NCBI RefSeq assembly: GCF_900130055.1
Contig: NZ_FQXU01000005.1
Span: 310,001 to 374,000, forward strand
DNA length: 64,000 nt
Source: Clostridium intestinale DSM 6191
Lineage (GTDB): Bacteria > Bacillota > Clostridia > Clostridiales > Clostridiaceae
Direction: 5' to 3'
Shown in pieces: positions 42,246 through 49,787 of the stretch. The translations under genes and the position numbers were made by a program. Every line of letters begins with the position of its first letter. The stretch's first letter is position 1. Below the pieces are notes generated by a model. That model saw only the letters and a list, made by a program, of their open reading frames with translations. It did no database searches and was not told the DNA's origin.

Positions 42246-42858
42246 TATAGATTATACTTTGTATTTAGTTACCGATAGAGATGTTTTAAAAGGAAGGGAC
42301 CTTTGTGAAGCTATAGAAGCAAGTATTAAAGGTGGGGTCACATTAGTACAGTTAAGGGAGAAAGATATTAGTTCTTTGGATTTTTATAACTTAGCTGTGG
42401 CAGTTAAAAAGATTACAGACAAATATAATGTACCTCTCATTATAAATGATAGGATTGACATTGCTTTAGCAGTTGATGCTGCCGGAGTTCATGTTGGACA
42501 AAGTGATATACCTGCAAATGTTGCTAGAAAGATTATTGGTGAATATAAGATATTAGGCATTTCTGCCGCAACTTTAGAGGAAGCTAAACTAGCAGAAGCT
42601 GAAGGTGCGGATTACTTAGGAATTGGAGCTGTTTTTCCAACAGATACAAAAAAGGATGCTCGTTCTGTATCTATAGAACTTTTAGGGGAGATAAAAAAAT
42701 CCTTAACCGTCCCTGTGGTTGGTATAGGTGGGATTAGCCAGAATAATGCTGAACTATTAAAGGAAAGTAAAATAGATGGAATAGCAGTTGTAAGTGCTAT
42801 TTTAGGAAAAGAAGATATTGAACAAGCAGCTAAGGATATGCTGATGAAGTTTAAATAA
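42235..42858 (+). CDS. thiE: Thiamin phosphate synthase ThiE
   Basis: 207 residues, a TIM barrel. Landmarks: [50 protein letters not shown] and VVGIGGIS. It joins thiazole phosphate and HMP diphosphate into thiamin phosphate. Translation is coupled to thiM by overlap. The codons for LTVP (42703-42713) hold a reverse-oriented REP-like word. A REP-like hairpin follows the stop. Confidence 0.94.
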   Translation: MKSNIDYTLYLVTDRDVLKGRDLCEAIEASIKGGVTLVQLREKDISSLDFYNLAVAVKKITDKYNVPLIINDRIDIALAVDAAGVHVGQSDIPANVARKIIGEYKILGISAATLEEAKLAEAEGADYLGIGAVFPTDTKKDARSVSIELLGEIKKSLTVPVVGIGGISQNNAELLKESKIDGIAVVSAILGKEDIEQAAKDMLMKFK

Positions 42859-42868
42859 AAGTGTATAA

Positions 42869-42916
42869 TGGGGGACGGTTAAGCAAAAATTTTATGCTTA
42901 ACTGTCCCCAATTTTT
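42869..42916 (+). repeat. REP-like palindrome after thiE, also a terminator
   Basis: GGGGACGGTTAAGCA (42871-42885) faces TGCTTAACTGTCCCC (42895-42909) and six T follow. The two arms are copies of the dispersed word in inverted orientation. With the T tract it can end the thi transcript. Confidence 0.9.
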
Positions 42917-42980
42917 TCTTAAAATATATATTACAACATTTAATAAATTTAGTGAATAATATAAAAAGGAGGTGAATTCT

Positions 42981-43889
42981 ATGATAGATGTAGTATTATT
43001 AGGCTGTGGTGGAGGAATGCCAATGCCAAATAGAAATCTTTCTTCAATTTTATTAAATTATAGAGGAAGAAAGATATTAGTGGATTGTGGAGAAGGAACT
43101 CAGGTCTCTATGAGAATGGTTGGATGGGGGTTTAAAACCATAGATATTATATGTATAACTCATATTCATGGAGATCATATTGTAGGGCTTCCAGGATTAT
43201 TAGCTACTATAGGAAATAGCGGAAGAACAGAGCCGCTAACAATAATAGGACCAGAAGGAATTGGAAACACAGTTAATTCTCTAAGGGTAATATGTCCATA
43301 TATACCTTATGATATTAAGATAATTGAAAATCCAATTGATACTATAGAGTTAGATAATTTTATTAATATCTCAACTTTAAATCTTGATCATTCAGCTCCT
43401 TGCTTAGGGTATAGTTTTTATATAAAAAGAGCACCGAAATTTAGTGTTGAAAAGGCATTAGAAAATAACGTGCCGAAAGATCTATGGAATGTTTTGCAAA
43501 AAGGAAATGAGATAGAATTTGAAGGTAGAAGATTTTATCCCTCTATGGTTTTAGGGGAGGATAGAGAAGGAATTAAATTATCAATAATAACGGACACAAG
43601 ACCAATAGAGGAAATAATAGACTTTGTTAGGGACAGTTATCTATTTATATGCGAAGGTACTTATGGTGATGATAAAGATATAGAAAAAGCTATAAAAAAT
43701 AAACATATGACGTTTAGAGAGGCCGCTAGTTTAGCTAAAAATGCAGAGGTAGAGGAACTGCTTTTAACTCACTTCTCGCCAGCTATGGAAGAACCAAGTT
43801 GGTATTTAGTTAATGCTAAAGATATTTTTGAAAATGTTGTAATAGGGGAAGATAGGTTCATAAAAACGCTATCTTTTAGGGACAGTTAA
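42981..43889 (+). CDS. rnz: Ribonuclease Z-like metallo-beta-lactamase-fold nuclease
   Basis: 302 residues. The metal-binding motif THIHGDHIVGLPGLL, then HSAPCLGYSF, ITDTRP and LLTHFSP follow the RNase Z pattern. It processes the 3' end of tRNA precursors, or a related RNA. ATG 42981 follows AAAGGAGG. Two REP-like copies lie within: 43630-43639 (read as RDSY) and 43879-43890, where GGGACAGTTAAG supplies the last codons and the TAA stop (RDS-stop). Confidence 0.88.
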   Translation: MIDVVLLGCGGGMPMPNRNLSSILLNYRGRKILVDCGEGTQVSMRMVGWGFKTIDIICITHIHGDHIVGLPGLLATIGNSGRTEPLTIIGPEGIGNTVNSLRVICPYIPYDIKIIENPIDTIELDNFINISTLNLDHSAPCLGYSFYIKRAPKFSVEKALENNVPKDLWNVLQKGNEIEFEGRRFYPSMVLGEDREGIKLSIITDTRPIEEIIDFVRDSYLFICEGTYGDDKDIEKAIKNKHMTFREAASLAKNAEVEELLLTHFSPAMEEPSWYLVNAKDIFENVVIGEDRFIKTLSFRDS

Positions 43890-44022
43890 GTATTAGTTAT
43901 TTAAATAACATATAGGGAAAATGAGGATTTTTATAAATAATAGTTATAAAGTTATGATACTTGTCCATAATGAACTATCAAATAATAAAAAATTTTTAAA
44001 AGAATTTTTAAGATATGATTTC

Positions 44023-44940
44023 TTATATAGCTTTTAAATTTAAAGTAACATATTCGTCAATTAAGTTTGAATAAATACTATTATTCATTAATAAATCTAC
44101 GCCAACTGAAGACAAGCGTGATACGTTAGATGCACAAATATTCCCCAATAAACTACATATAGATTTTATATTGATATCACATAAAGAGCGTAGCATAGTT
44201 ACTATTAATGCTCGTATATGTACAAATTCTCTAACATTTTTGCTGAATATGAGATGTTTATTCACTTTAAATTTATTACATACAAAATTGATTATTGAAA
44301 TAGGAGAATAATTTCTATTAATATAAACTTTTCCACTCATATATAAGGATTTATCTTGTTTCATATCAATATTTTTATTTTTCAACTCACTGGTAATTAA
44401 AAGAGCCTCTAGGTATTTTTCTCTTGATTTTTTTAAACTATCAGATAAAAGTGAGAGAATGAACAAATCATCTAGAATTTCAAATTCATCAGCTTTAATT
44501 CCTAAAAACACGGATAAGCTCGAAAATCTATATTTCTCAGGAGACTTTGAATAATTTTTAATGTCCATTGGATTTCTATGTATATATAGTGATAGTGAAT
44601 AGAGATATTTTTCATCGGACACTAGTTTACTCTTAAATCTATCTTGAAATAAATGACCATGTCTATTGTATTTTACATTAAAATAACGCGCATATTTAAA
44701 GTTAATTCTATGCATAATTTTAGAAATATCAGCTCCACAACTGTCAATTATAAAATGACAGTGATTGCTCATAAGACAATAGGAGTATATTTTAAATTTA
44801 AAAAGATACTGAGTTTCTTTAATTATTTTTAAGTACTCAACTTTGTCGTCAGAAGTTTTAAATAGATTTACATCACTTATACTGCGCATTATCACATGAA
44901 AAATACCGTTATCTTGTTTTATTCTTGGTAATCTTGGCAT
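44023..44940 (-). mobile_element. REP-associated tyrosine transposase (RAYT, Y1/IS200-like HUH family) with a DnaA-like C-terminal helix-turn-helix
   Basis: 305 residues. N-terminal PRLPRIKQDNGIFHVIMR is the RAYT start; the HUH motif is NHCHFII (about 62-68) and the catalytic tyrosine is most likely in LYIHRNPM. Residues about 225-290 resemble the DNA-binding domain of chromosomal DnaA (VREFVHIRALIVTMLRSLCDI, then ISSICSLLG-like turns). ATG 44940 is preferred over 44949 because AAGGAG would otherwise touch the start. It is a single-copy enzyme gene rather than an IS with its own ends. A REP-like palindrome lies just upstream (44996-45045) and another copy downstream (43879), the normal layout of RAYT loci. 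Confidence 0.85.
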
Positions 44941-44995
44941 TAAAATCATCTCCTTAGCTAAAGTCTTGACAATAAAAAGGAGAGTTAAACATTTT

Positions 44996-45045
44996 GGGGA
45001 CAGTTAACAAAAATTTGATTTAAACAAATTTTGTTAACTGTCCCT
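44996..45045. repeat. REP-like palindrome beside the RAYT gene
   Basis: GGGGACAGTTAACAAAAATTTG is matched by the inverted CAAATTTTGTTAACTGTCCC with one unpaired A; to stay within limits only cores are quoted: GGGGACAGTTAAC (44996-45008) and GTTAACTGTCCC (45033-45044). It lies between the RAYT start and the trp promoter. Confidence 0.9.
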
Positions 45046-45053
45046 AATTTTTA

Positions 45054-45082
45054 TTGACAAAAGATAACTATAATCATATTAT
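45054..45082 (+). promoter_or_regulatory. Promoter of the trp operon
   Basis: TTGACA (45054-45059) and TATTAT (45077-45082) are 17 bases apart. The -35 begins 9 bases after the REP-like palindrome. Confidence 0.75.
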
Positions 45083-45099
45083 AGTATTAATAAAAAAAT

Positions 45100-45345
45100 A
45101 TTGATAAAATCTATGAGTAAGAGTAGTAACTTTTAAAGGGATTTTCAGAGAGTAAGTGGGTTGGTGTGAACTTACAATAACTTTTTTAGTGAATGGACTT
45201 ACGAGAGAGAGCTGAATTTTAGTATGCAATACGTTTTCCTACGTTACAGGGATAAGATATGAAAGTATCTGACAATGAGATGGTATAAGTAAGATTATAA
45301 CCTTTTGTAATTTTATTTATGCTAACAGAGGTGGCAACGCGGATA
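45100..45345 (+). ncRNA. Tryptophan T-box leader
   Basis: The T-box AGAGGTGGCAACGCGG is at 45328-45342. In stem I the specifier loop reads GAATGGAC with TGG at 45194-45196, the tryptophan codon. Uncharged tRNA-Trp should pair here and with the T-box to prevent formation of the terminator at 45349. Confidence 0.92.
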
Positions 45346-45348
45346 TTC

Positions 45349-45391
45349 GCCCTCTATAGAACTTTATAGTTCTATAGAGGGCTTTTTTTAT
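45349..45391 (+). terminator. T-box terminator of the trp operon
   Basis: GCCCTCTATAGAA pairs with TTCTATAGAGGGC, followed by seven T. Confidence 0.95.
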
Positions 45392-45425
45392 TACAATCAA
45401 TAGATTTAAAAAGGGGGCTTTTATA

Positions 45426-46439
45426 ATGGAATTTAAAGATTATTTATTAAAAGTATCATCGGGAAGTGACCTTAATCAAGAAGAAGCAAAAGAAGCTGTA
45501 AACTATATGTTTTCAGATGAAGCTACACAAGGAGAAATTGGGGGATTTTTACTTGCATTAAAAACAAAAGGCGAGAGCTATGAAGAAATAGCGGGAATGG
45601 CAGAAGGCATGAGAGAAAATGCTATAAAACTAAAAAATATAGAAGGTCTTTTTGATAATTGTGGGACAGGTGGAGATAGAAGTGGAAGCTTTAATATATC
45701 TACAACCAATAGTTTTTTATTAGCAGCTGGGGGCGTGAAGGTTGCTAAGCACGGGAATAGATCCATATCATCCAAAAGTGGATCAGCAGATTTATTAACC
45801 ACTTTAGGAGTGAATATTAATATTACTAAAGAAGGCATAGAAGAACTTATAGAGAAAATTGGGATAGTTTTTCTATTCGCACCAAATATGCAGCCTAAGT
45901 TTAAGAACATTATGCTTGTTAGAAGAAGTCTTGGGATACCAACTATCTTTAATGTTTTAGGGCCACTTGCAAATCCGTTTAAACTGGAGTCGCAACTTTT
46001 AGGGGTTTATAGAAAAGATTTGGTTAAGCCAATAGCAAAAGCTCTTAAGGCAATGGGAAGAACAGGAATTGTTGTAAATGGAGATGATAGATTAGACGAG
46101 GGTACCTTAACAGGAGAAACACATTTAGCTATAGTAGGAAAAGAAAATATAGAATACAAAAGCATAACTCCAGAAGAATTAGGTTTTGAAAGAATAACAT
46201 TAAAGGACATCCAAGGTGGAGAACCAGAGTACAACAAACAGATAACCTTAGATATTTTAAATGGGAAAAAAGGAGCTTGCAGAGATACAGTTTTGTTTAA
46301 TTGTGCACTGGGACTTCTAGCTGCCAATAAAGTTTCCTCTTTAGAAGAAGGAATAGATAGAGGAAAAGAACTTATAGATTCAAAAAAAGCATTAAATAAA
46401 TTAAATCAACTAATTGAGGAGAGTCAGTGTTATGCATAA
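45426..46439 (+). CDS. trpD: Anthranilate phosphoribosyltransferase TrpD
   Basis: 337 residues. Conserved CGTGGDRSGSFNIST, KHGNRSISSKSGSADLL and GPLANP are present. It transfers phosphoribose to anthranilate. First gene of the T-box-controlled operon, behind AAAAGGGGG. It overlaps trpC by 8 bases. Notably, anthranilate synthase does not precede it as in the usual Clostridium order; the synthase is at the end of the operon. Confidence 0.95.
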   Translation: MEFKDYLLKVSSGSDLNQEEAKEAVNYMFSDEATQGEIGGFLLALKTKGESYEEIAGMAEGMRENAIKLKNIEGLFDNCGTGGDRSGSFNISTTNSFLLAAGGVKVAKHGNRSISSKSGSADLLTTLGVNINITKEGIEELIEKIGIVFLFAPNMQPKFKNIMLVRRSLGIPTIFNVLGPLANPFKLESQLLGVYRKDLVKPIAKALKAMGRTGIVVNGDDRLDEGTLTGETHLAIVGKENIEYKSITPEELGFERITLKDIQGGEPEYNKQITLDILNGKKGACRDTVLFNCALGLLAANKVSSLEEGIDRGKELIDSKKALNKLNQLIEESQCYA

Positions 46440-47205
46440 TATTTTAGAGGAAATAGTTGAAAAGAAGAAAGAAGATTTAAAATTTTTGAATAGAGAAGAA
46501 ATTCATAATAAAGCTATGGAACTTAAAAATAATAGGGGACAGTCACTGAAAAATTCCCTAATAAAAAGCCAAACTCTAGGAATAATATCAGAAATAAAAA
46601 GAGCTTCTCCCTCAAAAGGTGATTTAAATATGAATCTAGATGTTGAAAAAATGGCTAAAATTTATGAAAATGCTGGAGCTAAAGCAGTATCTGTTTTAAC
46701 TGAAGAGAGATATTTTAAAGGAAGTTATAAGGATTTAGAAAATGCAAGAAAATGCTTAACTGTCCCCATATTAAATAAAGACTTCTTCATTGACAAAATA
46801 CAGATTGATTTATGTAAAATTTATGGTGGAGATGTGATTCTTCTTATTCTTAAGGTTTTATCAGATGAAGCGGCAAAGGAACTTTTAGATTATGCACATT
46901 TTATGAATTTAGAGGTTTTAATGGAGGTTCATGATGAAGGAGAGCTCTTAAGGGCAAAGGAACTTAAACCAGATATTATAGGAATTAATAATAGAAACTT
47001 AGAAACCTTTGAAGTAAGCATAGATACAACTATAGCACTTTCTAAATATATAAAAGAAGATGGATTAATTATTTCAGAAAGCGGGATAAAAACAAGAGAA
47101 GATGTTAAGAAGCTAAAAGAACATGGAGTTAAAGGAATATTAGTTGGGGAAAGTTTTGTAACTTCAGGAAATGTTGAAGAAGCTTTTAGGGAGTTAACTT
47201 TATGA
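46432..47205 (+). CDS. trpC: Indole-3-glycerol phosphate synthase TrpC
   Basis: 257 residues, TIM barrel. ISEIKRASPSKGD with the catalytic lysine, LNKDFFIDKIQI, and IGINNRNLETF are conserved. ATG 46432 overlaps the trpD stop. Codons for CLTVP (46753-46767) are a reverse REP-like copy, the same 15-base word as in the thiE hairpin. A variant GGGGACAGTCA lies at 46535. Confidence 0.95.
   Translation: MHNILEEIVEKKKEDLKFLNREEIHNKAMELKNNRGQSLKNSLIKSQTLGIISEIKRASPSKGDLNMNLDVEKMAKIYENAGAKAVSVLTEERYFKGSYKDLENARKCLTVPILNKDFFIDKIQIDLCKIYGGDVILLILKVLSDEAAKELLDYAHFMNLEVLMEVHDEGELLRAKELKPDIIGINNRNLETFEVSIDTTIALSKYIKEDGLIISESGIKTREDVKKLKEHGVKGILVGESFVTSGNVEEAFRELTL
46753..46767 (-). repeat. REP-like copy inside trpC
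   Basis: TGCTTAACTGTCCCC is identical over 15 bases to the right arm of the thiE/rnz hairpin (42895-42909). It encodes CLTVP, a position corresponding to the conserved VPVLRKDF-type strand of TrpC. Confidence 0.85.
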
Positions 47206-47822
47206 CAAAGATAAAGATTTGCGGGATTAAAGACAGAGAAATAGGAAAGTATGTTGAAGAATTAGGTGCAGATGCTCTTGGATTTATTCTTTGTCCATCA
47301 AAAAGAAGAATAGATATGGATACCTTAAAAGCTATTACTTTAGGGTTAGGAAATAAGGTCGAGAAAGTTGGGGTTTTTGTTAATCAATCAGAAGATGAGA
47401 TAAAAAAATATTACTGTGAAGGTGGATTATCCATGGTACAACTTCATGGTGATGAGGATGAAAACTTTATAAGAAAACTTCCCTTTAAAGTTATAAAAGC
47501 CTTTAACGTAGGGACGTTAGAAGATGTGGAAAAAGCTTTAAACTGTGAAGTTCCTTTTATTTTACTGGAAGGAAAAGGCCTTTTAAAAGGTGGAAATGGA
47601 AACAAATTATCATCTGAACTTTTAGAATTTTTGGGGACAGTTAACAAAAAAGATAGAGAAAGAATAATCTTAGCTGGGGGACTCAACTCAGAAAATATAC
47701 TAAATGCAATAGAAATAGCAAAGCCTTGTATGATTGATGTTTCTTCAAGTGTGGAAGTGGACGGGGTTAAAAATAAGCAGAAAATAAAAGAATTTATAGA
47801 AATAGTAAGGGGGCATAAATAA
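47202..47822 (+). CDS. trpF: Phosphoribosylanthranilate isomerase TrpF
   Basis: 206 residues. KICGIKDREIG with the catalytic cysteine, GFILCPSKRRI, VGVFVN, QLHGDED and IDVSSSVE are conserved. ATG 47202 overlaps the trpC stop (ATGA). A REP-like copy, GGGGACAGTTAAC (47633-47645), encodes the end of LEFLGTVNKKDRE, in a loop before the conserved AGGLNSENI strand. Confidence 0.95.
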   Translation: MTKIKICGIKDREIGKYVEELGADALGFILCPSKRRIDMDTLKAITLGLGNKVEKVGVFVNQSEDEIKKYYCEGGLSMVQLHGDEDENFIRKLPFKVIKAFNVGTLEDVEKALNCEVPFILLEGKGLLKGGNGNKLSSELLEFLGTVNKKDRERIILAGGLNSENILNAIEIAKPCMIDVSSSVEVDGVKNKQKIKEFIEIVRGHK

Positions 47823-49022
47823 ATGTATAATTTACCGGATGAAAGAGGTCATTTTGATATTTATGGTGGTAGGTTTGTTGGAGAAACCTTGATGGAACCA
47901 TTAAAAGAGCTAGAGAAATACTATGAAGAGGCAATGAAGGATGAAGCTTTTCAAAAAGAATTTAATTATTATCTAGAAAAATATGTAGGAAGAGAAACTC
48001 CATTATACTATGCTGAAAGATTAAGTGAGTTTTGTGGTGGAGCTAAAATCTATTTAAAAAGAGAAGATTTAAACCATACTGGAGCACATAAAATAAATAA
48101 TACAGTAGGGCAGGCCTTACTAGCATTAAGAATGGGGAAAAAAAAGGTGGTTGCAGAAACAGGAGCTGGGCAGCATGGGGTAGCTACAGCAACTGTTGCA
48201 GCTATGTTTAACTTAGAATGTATAGTTTTTATGGGTGCTGAGGATGTAAAAAGGCAAGCTTTAAATGTGTTTAGAATGAAGCTTTTAGGGGCTAAGGTTG
48301 TAGCAGTTGAAAGTGGAAACAAAACCTTAAAAGATGCATGCAATGAAGCTTTAAGATATTGGGCTGAAAATGTTAAAGATACAAACTATATACTTGGCTC
48401 AGCGCTAGGACCTCATCCATACCCAAAGATGGTTAGAGATTTTCAAAGTGTAATAGGAAAAGAAACTAAAAAGCAAATATTAGAAGCAGAGGGTAAACTT
48501 CCAAATGCAATAGTAGCTTGCGTAGGTGGAGGCAGCAATTCCATAGGAATGTTTTATCCTTTTATAGAAGATGAAGAAGTTGAACTAATAGGAGCTGAAG
48601 CAGGTGGACTTGGAATAGATACAGAGGAACATGCAGCAACAATAGCTAAAGGGGAAAAGGGAATTTTACATGGAGCACTTATGTATTTAATTCAAGATAA
48701 AGATGGTCAGGTTATTGAACCATATTCAATATCAGCAGGGTTAGATTATCCAGGTGTTGGGCCTGAACATTGTTATCTAAGTGATATAAAAAGAGCAAAA
48801 TATTACCCAATAAATGATGATGAGGCGTTAGAAAGCTTTAAACTTTTATCAAAATTAGAAGGAATTATTCCAGCTTTAGAATCTGCTCATGCTGTTGCTT
48901 ACTCAATTAAGAAAGCTAAAACTATGAAAAAAGATGAAATTTTAGTTGTGTGTTTATCTGGAAGAGGAGATAAGGATGTAGAGAGAGTTAGTGAATTATT
49001 TGGGGGTGAAGCTAATGAGTAA
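47823..49022 (+). CDS. trpB: Tryptophan synthase beta chain TrpB
   Basis: 399 residues. The PLP lysine is in [13 protein letters not shown], the phosphate loop is GGGSNSIG, and the C-terminal LSGRGDKD is conserved. It condenses indole and serine to tryptophan. ATG 47823 follows trpF without a gap; trpA overlaps its end by 8 bases. No REP-like copy is present in this 1.2-kb gene. Confidence 0.96.
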   Translation: MYNLPDERGHFDIYGGRFVGETLMEPLKELEKYYEEAMKDEAFQKEFNYYLEKYVGRETPLYYAERLSEFCGGAKIYLKREDLNHTGAHKINNTVGQALLALRMGKKKVVAETGAGQHGVATATVAAMFNLECIVFMGAEDVKRQALNVFRMKLLGAKVVAVESGNKTLKDACNEALRYWAENVKDTNYILGSALGPHPYPKMVRDFQSVIGKETKKQILEAEGKLPNAIVACVGGGSNSIGMFYPFIEDEEVELIGAEAGGLGIDTEEHAATIAKGEKGILHGALMYLIQDKDGQVIEPYSISAGLDYPGVGPEHCYLSDIKRAKYYPINDDEALESFKLLSKLEGIIPALESAHAVAYSIKKAKTMKKDEILVVCLSGRGDKDVERVSELFGGEANE

Positions 49023-49785
49023 TCTATTAAAGTTATTAAATGAGAAAAAAGAAAAAGGGGAAAAAGCATTTATTCCGTATATCATGGTTGGAGAAGATTC
49101 TTTAGAGAGAACCTATAAAGATATAATGTTTTTAGAAAAAGAAGGAGCGACTTTAATAGAGCTTGGAATACCTTTTTCAGACCCAGCCTCTGATGGGACA
49201 GTTATCCAGGAAAGTGGAATCAAGGCTTTGAAAAATGGAATTAACGTTCATAAAGTATTTGAGTTAATATCAAAAATTAGAGAAGTATCAGAAGTTCCTT
49301 TAGTTATAATGAGTTATATAAACCCCATATTTAAGTTTGGGTTAGAGGAGTTTTTTAAAAGATCATCTGAGTTATCAGTTCAAGGAGTAATACTACCAGA
49401 TGTTCCAATAGAGGAGTTTTCCTTTATAGAAAAATATATAAAGAAATATGAAATAGATTATGTACCTTTGTATTCACCAACAACTCCTTTAGAAAGAATT
49501 AAAGATTTATGCGAAGTAGGTTCAGGTTTCCTATATGTTGTAACCTCATTAGGAGTTACAGGCGAAAAGGAAATAGATAAGAAAAACTTGGGGGACAGTC
49601 TTGCAAAGATTAGAGAAAACTCCACTCTTCCTATCATGGCTGGGTTTGGTATAAGTAGTAAAGATGATGTAAAAGAGATAAAACAATATTCAGATGGTGT
49701 TATTATAGGCAGTAAAATAATCAAACTATTAAGAGAGGATGGTTATGCAGAAATTTCAGAATTAATTAAGGCGGCTAGAGAGTGA
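49015..49785 (+). CDS. trpA: Tryptophan synthase alpha chain TrpA
   Basis: 256 residues. Catalytic Glu in [12 protein letters not shown] and Asp in SDPASDG are present; [24 protein letters not shown] and GFGISS complete the pattern. The canonical ADGP after the aspartate reads SDGTVIQES here, where GGGACAGTTA (49195-49204) is a REP-like copy. A variant, GGGGACAGTCTT, lies at 49591. ATG 49015 overlaps trpB. Confidence 0.95.
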   Translation: MSNLLKLLNEKKEKGEKAFIPYIMVGEDSLERTYKDIMFLEKEGATLIELGIPFSDPASDGTVIQESGIKALKNGINVHKVFELISKIREVSEVPLVIMSYINPIFKFGLEEFFKRSSELSVQGVILPDVPIEEFSFIEKYIKKYEIDYVPLYSPTTPLERIKDLCEVGSGFLYVVTSLGVTGEKEIDKKNLGDSLAKIRENSTLPIMAGFGISSKDDVKEIKQYSDGVIIGSKIIKLLREDGYAEISELIKAARE

Positions 49786-49787
49786 TT

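Noticed and set aside
44023-45045. A complete IS200/IS605 insertion sequence
   Set aside because: The transposase is of the RAYT subgroup with a DnaA-like extension, no tnpB or defined element ends were found, and the repeats are dispersed rather than confined to its borders.
45328-45342. Unusual T-box core (GGTGGCAACGCGG rather than GGTGGTACCGCGG)
   Set aside because: This is a known common variant; specifier, T-box and terminator are all in place.
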